DNA of 7,933 nt from an uncultured Clostridia bacterium (GTDB lineage Bacteria > Bacillota > Clostridia > Oscillospirales > Ruminococcaceae), in the NCBI GenBank assembly GCA_947624425.1, contig CANQKG010000058.1, forward strand, positions 1 to 7,933. The letters are read 5' to 3'. Each line of letters starts with the position of its first letter. The first letter of the stretch is position 1. The notes below the pieces were generated by a model that was given only the letters and a program-made list of their open reading frames with translations, had not been told where the DNA came from and ran no database searches. Shown here in pieces: positions 1-5,761 of this stretch. The translations under genes were made by a program, and so were the position numbers.

Positions 1-1
1 G

Positions 2-997
2 CCTTATCTGGGGGATATTCTGTCCCGTGCCGCCGTTATGTCGGCAGGGTTCGCCCTGCCGGACGGCGCCGGCGCGCTGCTGCGGCAGACGGTGGAGGGC
101 ACGGCGTCCGAGCCGGAGGAAAAACCGGCGCCTGCCGAGCCGGAAGTCCGATCCGAGACCGATGAATTTTCCGGCACGCCGGAGGACTATATTCGTCCCG
201 CCGACGCCGGAAATATCGTCCGACAGCAGTTCACGGCGGGGCAGACCGGCGTCTATCTGCCGCTGAAAGCGGGGTATATCAAGAATGTGACCAATCACTC
301 CGCCGCCGAGATCACCGAGGCGCTGAAAGCGGGCATGGCGTTCCGGCTCGATTGCGGCGGTGAGCCGGAGGTGCTGATCTACCACACCCACGCCACCGAA
401 AGCTACGAGCCGGTCATCCGGGATTTTTATCTCCCGTCCTATTCCTCCCGCAGTACCGATCCTGCCAAAAACATGATTCGGGTAGGGGACGCGATCACCG
501 CCGAGCTTCAGGCGGCGGGGATCGGCGTGATTCACGATACCACCCAGCACGACAATCCGGCCTATACCGGCGGGTATGACCGCTCCGCCGTCACGATACA
601 GTCCTATCTTTCCCAGTATCCCTCTATCAAGGTGGTGCTGGACATCCATCGGGACGGGATCCAGCAGGCGGACGGCACTCGTATCGCGCCGGTGGCGGAG
701 ATAAACGGCAACTCCGCCGCGCAGGTGATGATTATTTCGGGCTGTGACGACGGAACGATGGGGTACCCGAACTATTTTCAGAATCTCAATTTCGCGGCGG
801 CGCTGCAGGTGCAGCTGGAGTCCGACTATCCCGGACTGACCCGCCCGATCCTCTTTGATTATCGGAAGTACAATCAGCACCTTTCCTCCGGCGGTCTGCT
901 TCTGGAGGTGGGCGCACACGGGAACAGCCTGGGCGAGGCGGTCTATACCGGCGAGTTGATCGGGAAGTCGCTGGCGCGGCTGTTGAAAGGAGAGTAA
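2..997 (+). CDS. spoIIP: Stage II sporulation protein P (SpoIIP), 5'-truncated by window edge
   Basis: SpoIIP is the peptidoglycan amidase/endopeptidase of the SpoIID-SpoIIM-SpoIIP complex, which degrades septal peptidoglycan so that the mother-cell membrane can engulf the forespore. The frame is open to the left edge, so the start and the N-terminal membrane anchor lie upstream; an ATG at 38 falls mid-frame and is probably not the start. A Pro/Glu-rich linker (about bases 98-160) precedes the catalytic domain. Family motifs are intact: LIYHTHATESY around 371-403 (first His codon at 383), DIHRDG from 641, and LLEVGAHGN ending near 925. From family knowledge, these His and Glu residues are the likely zinc and catalytic residues. 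The stop is directly followed by the next gene's TTG start, with that gene's ribosome site AAAGGAGAG inside the last codons. This implies one operon with the two small genes downstream. The family assignment is firm; only the missing N-terminus is uncertain. Confidence 0.95.
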   Translation, partial: PYLGDILSRAAVMSAGFALPDGAGALLRQTVEGTASEPEEKPAPAEPEVRSETDEFSGTPEDYIRPADAGNIVRQQFTAGQTGVYLPLKAGYIKNVTNHSAAEITEALKAGMAFRLDCGGEPEVLIYHTHATESYEPVIRDFYLPSYSSRSTDPAKNMIRVGDAITAELQAAGIGVIHDTTQHDNPAYTGGYDRSAVTIQSYLSQYPSIKVVLDIHRDGIQQADGTRIAPVAEINGNSAAQVMIISGCDDGTMGYPNYFQNLNFAAALQVQLESDYPGLTRPILFDYRKYNQHLSSGGLLLEVGAHGNSLGEAVYTGELIGKSLARLLKGE

Positions 998-1297
998 TTG
1001 AAAAAGCTCAAACGGGGACTTTTTGCCATGTGTCTGGTGCTGCTGGCGGCGGGCGGCGTGACCGGCGGGTACCTTGCGAACCGGCAAATCAGAACGGCGC
1101 TGGAGGGCGCTTCTCCCGAAAAAACGATTCGGCTGGAGGAAGAGGGCGTCCGTTACGGCGATCGGATGTTTTACTGGCCGGAGGAGGTGAAAGCCGCGAT
1201 GGATATAGTCTATCCGCTTCTTCCCGCCCGGTCGCGGATAGCGGGACAGATCGCAGGGATGATGAAAAATCGGGGAACGGCAAATCGGGAGGGATAA
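998..1297 (+). CDS. Small N-anchored membrane protein, uncharacterised, TTG start
   Basis: This is a 99-residue protein of no family I recognise. It begins with TTG immediately after the spoIIP stop. AGGAG at 988-992 lies 5 bases upstream of the TTG, which supports that start over the later ATG at 1028; starting at the ATG would remove the basic MKKLKRG head of the membrane segment. Residues 1-7 are basic and about 8-27 form one hydrophobic helix rich in Ala, Leu and Gly. The topology is therefore probably N-in with an extracytoplasmic tail, or an uncleaved signal anchor. The tail (28-99) is charged, contains RLEEEGVRYGDRMFYWPEEV (45-64), and ends in a polar stretch. Tight linkage to spoIIP suggests co-expression, perhaps during sporulation, but this is inferred from position only. 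Its last codons carry the ribosome site of the next gene. Confidence 0.75.
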   Translation: MKKLKRGLFAMCLVLLAAGGVTGGYLANRQIRTALEGASPEKTIRLEEEGVRYGDRMFYWPEEVKAAMDIVYPLLPARSRIAGQIAGMMKNRGTANREG

Positions 1298-1299
1298 AA

Positions 1300-1563
1300 A
1301 TGTGCGTCAAGGGCGTGAACAGGCAGATCATCGAGGTGGTCAATACCGAAAACGAGACGTTTGAAAAGGCAATTTTGTTTCTCCGTGCCGAAAAGCAGGA
1401 TAGAGGCGAGGAGGAGCTGGAGCGGGAAGCGGAGTCCTATCTCAACGGGCTGGCGGTCGCCAAGCCCTCCCTGCGGCGAAAGAAGAACCGATGGCCGGTG
1501 CTCTGGGGGATCGCCGCCCTGCTTGCCGTCGGCCTGACCGTTTTTCTGATATGGCTGCTGTAA
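1300..1563 (+). CDS. Small C-terminally anchored membrane protein, conserved hypothetical
   Basis: This 87-residue protein starts at the ATG at 1300, with GGGAGGGA (1287-1294) 5 bases upstream and only 2 bases between it and the preceding stop. The same frame is open further left, but that part is the preceding gene read out of frame. Residues 1-50 are soluble and charged, including VNRQIIEVVNTENETFEKAI and an Arg/Glu-rich helix at 34-47. Residues 59-64 are a basic RRKKNR patch, and about 66-87 are one hydrophobic helix that ends the protein. The positive patch before the helix predicts the N-terminal domain in the cytoplasm, tail-anchored. The 'RQIIEV...FEKAILF' head resembles small conserved clostridial proteins of unknown function that I have seen, but I cannot name a family. 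It is the last gene of the spoIIP operon, followed by a terminator. Confidence 0.8.
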   Translation: MCVKGVNRQIIEVVNTENETFEKAILFLRAEKQDRGEEELEREAESYLNGLAVAKPSLRRKKNRWPVLWGIAALLAVGLTVFLIWLL

Positions 1564-1575
1564 CCAAAGCGTTCG

Positions 1576-1608
1576 CCCGATCGGTATTTCCCGGTCGGGT
1601 AAATTTTT
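1576..1608 (+). terminator. Rho-independent terminator of the spoIIP operon
   Basis: CCCGATCGG (1576-1584) pairs with CCGGTCGGG (1591-1599) as a 9-bp stem with one G-U pair and a 6-base loop. It is followed by TAAATTTTT. It lies 12 bases after the last stop codon of the operon and just before the promoter of the next gene. Confidence 0.8.
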
Positions 1609-1620
1609 CGTCTTCGGCTA

Positions 1621-1649
1621 TTGCACTTTGGTTATTTTAGTGATATAAT
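1621..1649 (+). promoter_or_regulatory. Sigma-A promoter of the EF-G-like gene
   Basis: A -35 box TTGCAC (1621-1626), a 17-base spacer and a consensus -10 TATAAT (1644-1649), with an extended -10 TGA (1641-1643). Transcription should begin near 1656, giving a leader of about 70 bases. The promoter overlaps any start codon proposed at 1621, which argues for the downstream ATG. Confidence 0.85.
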
Positions 1650-1710
1650 AACAGAATACGGTGGATATTTTCTATCTAATTTACACAATCCGGCTCGGCT
1701 TCGGGCGGGA

Positions 1711-1717
1711 GAAGGAG
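1711..1717 (+). promoter_or_regulatory. Ribosome binding site fixing the EF-G-like start
   Basis: GAAGGAG is 11 bases upstream of ATG 1729. A GTG at 1717 overlaps this site and therefore cannot use it. The protein starting at 1729 aligns with the usual short head of the family before the P-loop. Confidence 0.7.
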
Positions 1718-1728
1718 TGACCGAACAG

Positions 1729-3786
1729 ATGAAGGACTATGCAGCTGCTGGAATCAAAAATATTGCGGTCGCCGGTCACGGCGGCGCGGGGAAAACCTCG
1801 CTGATCGAGGCGATGCTCTACCGCGCGGGGCAGATCGACCGGCTCGGCAGTACCGCAGAGGGAAATACCGTCAGCGACTACGACCCGGAGGAGATCCGGC
1901 GCACGGCGTCGCTGTCCTTGTCCGTTGTGCCTTGTCTCTACGGCGATCAGAAGATCAATCTGCTGGACGCGCCCGGCCAGTTTGAGTTCGAAGCGGGTCT
2001 TCATGAGGCGATCCACGCCGCCGACAGTGTGATGATCGTGGTGTCGGGCAAATCGGGCGTGACGGTCGGGGCGAAAAAGGCGTTTTCGCTGGCAAAGGCG
2101 TCAGGCCGCGCCCGCTTGATCTTTGTCAATAAGCTGGATCGCGAGTCCGCCGATTTCTATCGGGTGCTGGCGGATCTGAAAGCGGCTTTCGGCGCCGAGG
2201 TCTGCCCGCTGGTGGTGCCTTATGTGGAGGACCATAAGGTGCAGTGCTATATCAACCTGATCGACCTGAAAGCCTATTCCTATGACAAAAAGGGCAACGC
2301 GGTCGAGGTGCCGATGCCCGATTACGAGCAGCGGCTGGAAGGGCTGATGGAGGCGATCAGCGAGGCGGTCGCCGAGACGGACGAAACGCTGTTTGAAAAA
2401 TTCTTCTCGGGCGAAAAGTTCACCCATATGGAGTTTATCACCGGTCTTCATGCGGGAATCAAAAACGGTACGATCACGCCGGTGTTCTGCGGCTCCGCGC
2501 TGGAGCTGGCGGGAATCAATCTGCTGCTGGGCGGCGTCACCGAAATGCTGCCGAGCGCCGCGGAAATGGCGGGGCTGACGGCGGAGGATCCGGTCGGGAA
2601 TGCGGTGTCGGTCGCCTGCGATGAAAAAACGCCGACGGTGGCATACGTCTTCAAAACGGTCGCCGATCCGTTTGTCGGGAAGATGTCCTACATAAAGGTG
2701 GTGTCGGGTGCGCTCACACCCGATCAGCAGGTTGTCAATATGACCACCGGTCAAACCGAACAGCTTGGAAAGCTCTGCTTTATCACCGGCAAAAAGCAGG
2801 AGGACGCCAAAAAAATTCCGGCGGGGGATATCGGCGTTGCCGCCAAGCTGTCCGCCGTGACGGGGGATACCCTCTGCGCGCCCGATTACCGGGTGAAAAC
2901 GCCGGCGGTGGTTTATCCGGTGCCCTGTCATACCGTGGCGGTCGCGGCGAAGAACAAGGGGGACGAGGGGAAGATTTCCCAGGGCATCTCCCGCTTGCTG
3001 GAGGAGGATCCCACCCTTTCGTTCTCGGTCAACAGCGAAACGCATCAGCAGCTGCTCTCCGGCATGGGCGAGCAGCATCTGGAGGTCGCCGCGGCGAAGC
3101 TCAAAAACAAATTCGGGGTGGAGATCACCCTTGCTCCGCCCATTATCCCCTATCGCGAGACCATTCGGAAAAAGGTAAAGGTACAGGGGCGGCATAAGAA
3201 GCAGACCGGCGGTCACGGGCAGTTCGGCGACGTCTGGATCGAGTTCGAGCCATGCGACAGCGAAACGCTGGTGTTTGAGGAGAAGGTGTTCGGCGGCTCG
3301 GTGCCGAAGGGATTTTTCCCGGCGGTCGAAAAGGGCTTGCAGGAATGTATGCAGCACGGGGTGCTGGCGGGCTATCCCACCGTCGGTGTGAAGGCAACGC
3401 TGGTGGACGGCTCCTATCACCCGGTGGATTCGTCCGAAATGGCGTTTAAGACGGCGGCGGGGATCGCGTTCCGCGCCGGTATGGAGCAGGCGGACCCGAT
3501 GCTGTTAGAGCCGATCATGGCGGTCGCGGTGACCGCGCCCGACAGTGCGACCGGTGACTTGATGGGTGAGTTCAATAAGCGGCGCGGACGGGTGCTGGGC
3601 ATGAATCCGGCGTCCGAGAGCGGCTTGACGGTCATTGAGGCGGAAGCGCCCCAGTCCGAGCTGACCGATTTTGTCACCGTCATGCGGCAAATCACCCAGG
3701 GCAGCGGGAGCTTTACCCTTCGCTTTGCGCGGTATGAGCCGCTGCCGGCGCATCTGGCACAGGCGATCATCGACGCGGCGAAGTAG
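1729..3786 (+). CDS. EF-G-like translational GTPase (EF-G paralogue)
   Basis: This is a 685-residue protein with the full EF-G layout. The G domain has P-loop GHGGAGKT (16-23), switch I TVSDYDPEEIRRTAS (47-61), G3 DAPGQ (80-84), NKLD (134-137) and CGSAL (254-258). Domain II begins near 303, domain III contains LLSGMGEQHLEVA (442-454), domain IV contains QTGGHGQFGDVWIEFEP (492-508) and the tip motif GSYHPVDSSEMAFK (561-574), and domain V ends the protein. EF-G proteins promote translocation and ribosome recycling with GTP. This one belongs to the divergent 'EF-G-like' branch found beside the canonical fusA in many Firmicutes, whose role is not settled. Three normally conserved GTPase positions differ: Asp of AHxDxGKT is Gly19, the switch I RGIT is RTAS, and the catalytic His after DxxG is Gln84. 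The start at ATG 1729 is chosen from the promoter and ribosome site. The gene is monocistronic or leads into rsmD by readthrough. It is not a TetM-type resistance protein as far as I can judge. Confidence 0.92.
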   Translation: MKDYAAAGIKNIAVAGHGGAGKTSLIEAMLYRAGQIDRLGSTAEGNTVSDYDPEEIRRTASLSLSVVPCLYGDQKINLLDAPGQFEFEAGLHEAIHAADSVMIVVSGKSGVTVGAKKAFSLAKASGRARLIFVNKLDRESADFYRVLADLKAAFGAEVCPLVVPYVEDHKVQCYINLIDLKAYSYDKKGNAVEVPMPDYEQRLEGLMEAISEAVAETDETLFEKFFSGEKFTHMEFITGLHAGIKNGTITPVFCGSALELAGINLLLGGVTEMLPSAAEMAGLTAEDPVGNAVSVACDEKTPTVAYVFKTVADPFVGKMSYIKVVSGALTPDQQVVNMTTGQTEQLGKLCFITGKKQEDAKKIPAGDIGVAAKLSAVTGDTLCAPDYRVKTPAVVYPVPCHTVAVAAKNKGDEGKISQGISRLLEEDPTLSFSVNSETHQQLLSGMGEQHLEVAAAKLKNKFGVEITLAPPIIPYRETIRKKVKVQGRHKKQTGGHGQFGDVWIEFEPCDSETLVFEEKVFGGSVPKGFFPAVEKGLQECMQHGVLAGYPTVGVKATLVDGSYHPVDSSEMAFKTAAGIAFRAGMEQADPMLLEPIMAVAVTAPDSATGDLMGEFNKRRGRVLGMNPASESGLTVIEAEAPQSELTDFVTVMRQITQGSGSFTLRFARYEPLPAHLAQAIIDAAK

Positions 3787-3788
3787 TC

Positions 3789-3818
3789 AAAACCGGCGGT
3801 ATTATACCGCCGGTTTTT
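3789..3818 (+). terminator. Strong terminator-like hairpin between the EF-G-like gene and rsmD
   Basis: ACCGGCGGTAT (3792-3802) and ATACCGCCGGT (3804-3814) are perfect inverted arms. AAAA lies before them and TTTTT (3814-3818) at the end, so the hairpin could work in both directions. In practice the central A/T bases form the loop. It begins 2 bases after the stop codon. Only 17 bases separate it from the rsmD start, which leaves no room for a separate promoter. Confidence 0.85.
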
Positions 3819-3835
3819 AATGGGAGGAACGGATC

Positions 3836-4384
3836 ATGCGGGTCATCACGGGGACGGCGCGGGGACGGCGGCTGAAAACGCCTGCGGACAAACGGGTGCG
3901 TCCGACCTCCGACAAGGTCAAGGAGGCGGTGTTCAGTATGCTGCAATTCTCCCTGTCGGATCGGGTGTTCCTCGATTTGTTTGCCGGTACGGGGCAGATG
4001 GGGATCGAGGCGCTCAGCCGGGGCGCGGCAAGGGGGTTGTTTGTCGACCGTGACCGTGCGTCGCTGCGGCTGGTGGAGGAAAATCTGACCCTCACCGGAT
4101 TGCGGGAGCGGGCGGAGATCACCCTGTCCGATCACCGCGGCTATCTGGCGGGACTTCGCACCACGGTGGACATGGCGTTTCTCGATCCGCCCTATCATCA
4201 GAATATCCTGCCGGACGCGCTGGAGCGTTTGGCGCCCCACATGGCGGTGGACGGTGTGATCGTCTGTGAACACGCGGCGGAGGACGCCCTTCCCGCGCAG
4301 ATAGGCAACTTACACTTGCAAAAGCAGAAAAGATATGGTAAAATAATCATTAGTGTATATCGCATCGGGGAGGAAAGCCAATGA
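3836..4384 (+). CDS. rsmD: 16S rRNA (guanine(966)-N(2))-methyltransferase RsmD
   Basis: RsmD uses S-adenosylmethionine to methylate N2 of G966 (E. coli numbering) in 16S rRNA within the assembling 30S subunit. The 182-residue length is normal for the family. Visible motifs are the N-terminal RVITGTARGRRLKTP (2-16), RPTSDKVKEAVFSML (22-36), the SAM-binding LDLFAGTGQMGIEAL (46-60), the acidic end of the next strand (FVDRD, 69-73), and catalytic DPPY (117-120). The C-terminal RYGKIIISVYR (166-176) also fits. The start is ATG 3836 with GGGAGGA (3822-3828) 7 bases upstream. The stop overlaps the coaD start as ATGA, so translational coupling is likely. No independent promoter is evident upstream, and an internal promoter for coaD lies inside its last codons. 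Confidence 0.96.
   Translation: MRVITGTARGRRLKTPADKRVRPTSDKVKEAVFSMLQFSLSDRVFLDLFAGTGQMGIEALSRGAARGLFVDRDRASLRLVEENLTLTGLRERAEITLSDHRGYLAGLRTTVDMAFLDPPYHQNILPDALERLAPHMAVDGVIVCEHAAEDALPAQIGNLHLQKQKRYGKIIISVYRIGEESQ
4316..4344 (+). promoter_or_regulatory. Internal promoter for coaD inside the rsmD 3' end
   Basis: TTGCAA (4316-4321), a 17-base spacer, and TAAAAT (4339-4344) with an extended -10 TGG (4336-4338). The predicted start of transcription is near 4351, about 30 bases before the coaD ATG, and GGGGAGGAAA (4366-4376 region) follows as ribosome site. The stretch is visibly AT-richer than the rest of rsmD. It is a sequence match only; the encoded residues (HLQKQKRYGKII) are also constrained by the protein. 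Confidence 0.6.
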
Positions 4385-4878
4385 GGATCGCCGTCTGTCC
4401 GGGCAGTTTTGACCCGATCACCAACGGACATCTGGACATCATCGAACGCGCCTGCGGTCTGTTCGATCGGGTGATCGTGCTGGTGGCGGACAATGCCGAT
4501 AAGCATTGCTGGTTTTCGACCGAACGCAGAAAAGCACTGATCGAGCGGGCGACTGCCGGTATGCCGCAGGTGACGGTAGATGTCTGCGACGGGCTGCTTG
4601 CCGACTATCTCAAAAAATGCGGCGGCTGCGCCATTGTCAAGGGGCTGCGCGCGCTGTCCGATTTTGAGTATGAGTTTCAGATGGCGCTTGCCAATCGGAA
4701 GCTGTGTCCCGAAGCGGAAACGGTGTTTCTCACCACCTGTACCGAGCACATGTATATAAGCTCCAGTCTGGTCAGGCAGATCGGGAGCTTTGGCGGAGAC
4801 ATTTCCGCCTTTGTACCGCCTGCGATCCTCGCGGATGTGCAGGCAGGAATCTTGGAGACAAAGGAGAGACAGCAATGA
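4381..4878 (+). CDS. coaD: Phosphopantetheine adenylyltransferase (PPAT, CoaD)
   Basis: CoaD transfers AMP from ATP to 4'-phosphopantetheine to give dephospho-CoA and pyrophosphate, the penultimate step of coenzyme A synthesis in the cytoplasm. At 165 residues it has standard length. It has PGSFDPITNGH (7-17), where TNGH is the nucleotidyltransferase HxGH-type motif, Lys41 in the DKHCWF segment, KGLRALSDFEYEFQMALANR (87-106) and the C-terminal ISSSLVRQIGSFGGDI (126-141), all expected for bacterial PPAT. It starts at ATG 4381, sharing ATGA with the rsmD stop, and GGGGAGGAAAG lies just upstream. Its own stop also shares ATGA with the next gene. It may be transcribed from its own promoter as well as with rsmD, which would suit an essential enzyme. 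Confidence 0.97.
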   Translation: MRIAVCPGSFDPITNGHLDIIERACGLFDRVIVLVADNADKHCWFSTERRKALIERATAGMPQVTVDVCDGLLADYLKKCGGCAIVKGLRALSDFEYEFQMALANRKLCPEAETVFLTTCTEHMYISSSLVRQIGSFGGDISAFVPPAILADVQAGILETKERQQ

Positions 4879-5342
4879 ATATCAGCGAGATCTTGGAGCA
4901 GATGGAGGACATCATGGAGTCGGCATGGAGTATGCCGCTGACCGGCGGAAAAAGCGTGGTCGACGTCGGACAGCTGAAGGATCTGATCCATGACATTCGC
5001 GCCAATCTGCCGGAGGAGATTCGGCAGGCGCAGGCGCTGATGGAGAACCGGCAAAAGGTGCTGGACGAGGCAAAGCAGGAAGCGGATCGGATCATTCGGC
5101 AGGCGCAAGCGCAGGCGGATGAGATGGTGCAGGAGCACGCGATCACCGAGAAGGCGCAGGAGAAGGCGGACGAGCTGCTGCGGAATACGGCGGCGCAGGC
5201 GAAAGAGATGCAGCAGAAAGCGACCGAGTTTGCGGATAAGCGGCTGATCAACGCCGAAAAGGCGCTCCAGACCGCCGCGCAGGCACTGGCGGAAACCGCC
5301 GGACAGGTGCAAAACAGCCGCGCAGGGCTGCTGCAAAAATAA
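4875..5342 (+). CDS. Coiled-coil protein of the rsmD-coaD cluster, uncharacterised
   Basis: The protein is 155 residues, starting at ATG 4875 with AAGGAGAG (4861-4868) upstream and a 4-base overlap with the coaD stop. The longer open frame leftward is coaD read out of frame. Residues 1-47 include a short helical head and KSVVDVGQLKDLIHDIRANL; about 48-145 are a long, uninterrupted helix rich in Ala, Gln, Glu and Lys with heptad-like spacing and repeated QAQA/EKAQEKAD segments. It has no signal peptide or membrane segment, so it is cytoplasmic. Proteins with this plan next to coaD in clostridia are often labelled 'ATPase' or V-ATPase subunit H/E-like because of the coiled coil alone; no Walker motif is visible, so I do not accept that function. 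The conserved location suggests a cellular role that cannot be named from sequence. Confidence 0.88.
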   Translation: MNISEILEQMEDIMESAWSMPLTGGKSVVDVGQLKDLIHDIRANLPEEIRQAQALMENRQKVLDEAKQEADRIIRQAQAQADEMVQEHAITEKAQEKADELLRNTAAQAKEMQQKATEFADKRLINAEKALQTAAQALAETAGQVQNSRAGLLQK

Positions 5343-5347
5343 GAACC

Positions 5348-5381
5348 AAAAAAAGAGACTGCAACTTGCAGTCTCTTTTTT
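5348..5381 (+). terminator. Bidirectional terminator after the rsmD-coaD operon
   Basis: GAGACTGCA (5355-5363) and TGCAGTCTC (5367-5375) form a perfect 9-bp stem with loop ACT. The stem is flanked by A7 (5348-5354) and T6 (5376-5381). The symmetric A and T runs mean that transcripts from either strand end here. It starts 5 bases after the coiled-coil gene stop. Confidence 0.93.
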
Positions 5382-5385
5382 GTTA

Positions 5386-5404
5386 CGCACTTGCGGCAAG
5401 TGCG
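5386..5404. repeat. Perfect 19-base palindromic hairpin
   Basis: CGCACTTGC and GCAAGTGCG are exact inverted arms around one G; with a realistic loop this is an 8-bp stem, CGCACTTG/CAAGTGCG, loop CGG. It sits 4 bases after the bidirectional terminator and has no T-run of its own on the plus strand. Its role is unknown: a protein-binding site or a remnant of a repeat are both possible. Confidence 0.65.
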
Positions 5405-5476
5405 GATAGGAAAGCCATATTGACAACCTCTTGTAGTGGGTGGTGTTTTTGGCTCCGCTTAAAGCCTAATAAATGC

Positions 5477-5532
5477 TTTTGGAATCCCACCACCATGCGG
5501 CAGCATGGTTCCCCTCCCTTTGACAAGGGAGG
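5477..5532 (+). repeat. Two-hairpin dispersed repeat, left copy
   Basis: The unit begins TTTTGGAATCCCACCACC. It then forms ACCATGC-GGCA-GCATGGT (5492-5509) and CCTCCCTT-TGAC-AAGGGAGG (5513-5532). It is similar in order and sequence to the reverse complement of 5647-5696. Repeats with this CTCCCTTTGACAAGGGAG core are, from general knowledge, scattered in many copies through gut clostridial genomes. Confidence 0.75.
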
Positions 5533-5646
5533 TCTTGACAAAGACGGCAGAATTGCGGTTTGAAATGGGATAAGTGAAAAAAAGAAAAAATCTTCTGTCA
5601 ACTTGCTTTGTTAAAATTTTTATCAAAATTTGTTTGGTCGCCAGTG

Positions 5647-5696
5647 CCTCCCTTGTCAAAGGGAGGGGGACCGCGAAGCGGTGGAGGGATTCAAAA
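5647..5696 (-). repeat. Two-hairpin dispersed repeat, right (inverted) copy
   Basis: Read on the minus strand it begins TTTTGAATCCCTCCACC and forms ACCGC-TTC-GCGGT (plus-strand 5670-5682), then CCTCCCTT-TGAC-AAGGGAGG (5647-5666). The second hairpin is identical to that of the left copy. The first hairpin has changed sequence but keeps its pairing, which suggests that the RNA or DNA fold is what is preserved. Confidence 0.75.
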
Positions 5697-5712
5697 CCTC
5701 TGTGCCTTTTGA

Positions 5713-5761
5713 TAAAAACAGCGGTTTCCACAAAGCCGGTGAAGCCTTTATGTTTGCCGCT
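5713..5761 (-). terminator. Probable terminator of the leftward yfbR-type gene
   Basis: On the minus strand, AGCGG (complement of 5757-5761) pairs with CCGCT (5720-5724), and CATAAAG (5746-5752) with CTTTGTG (5729-5735) across a 4x4 internal loop. GTTTTTATC follows. A T-G wobble in the inner stem becomes a mismatch on the plus strand, so the structure favours leftward transcripts. It begins 3 bases after the stop codon. It is weaker than the other terminators. Confidence 0.55.

Noticed and set aside
1030..1299. An N-terminal extension of the 87-residue protein giving 177 residues
   Set aside because: The added part overlaps the preceding gene, is low-complexity Gly/Arg/Ser, and ATG 1300 has a strong ribosome site.
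1621..1728. Extension of the EF-G-like gene to a TTG at 1621
   Set aside because: That start is the first base of the promoter -35 box, it has no ribosome site, and the added residues match nothing in the family. ATG 1729 has GAAGGAG upstream.
2101..3420. A 439-codon open frame on the minus strand opposite the EF-G-like gene
   Set aside because: It is Arg/His-rich with no recognisable domain and mirrors the codon bias of the clearly coding plus strand; a GC-rich shadow.
1729..3786. A TetM-type ribosomal protection (tetracycline resistance) gene
   Set aside because: P-loop and switch motifs follow the EF-G-like branch, domain IV keeps the EF-G tip motif GSYHPVDSSE, and the neighbourhood is housekeeping without mobile elements.
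5366..5563. A 65-codon plus-strand open frame ending in a SPPFDKGGL-type sequence
   Set aside because: It begins inside the terminator, runs through the palindrome and the repeat, and its recognisable tail is just the translated CTCCCTTTGACAAGGGAGG repeat.
5477..5696. An intact insertion sequence or CRISPR array
   Set aside because: There is no transposase, no target duplication that I can see, and only two inverted units, not regularly spaced direct repeats.
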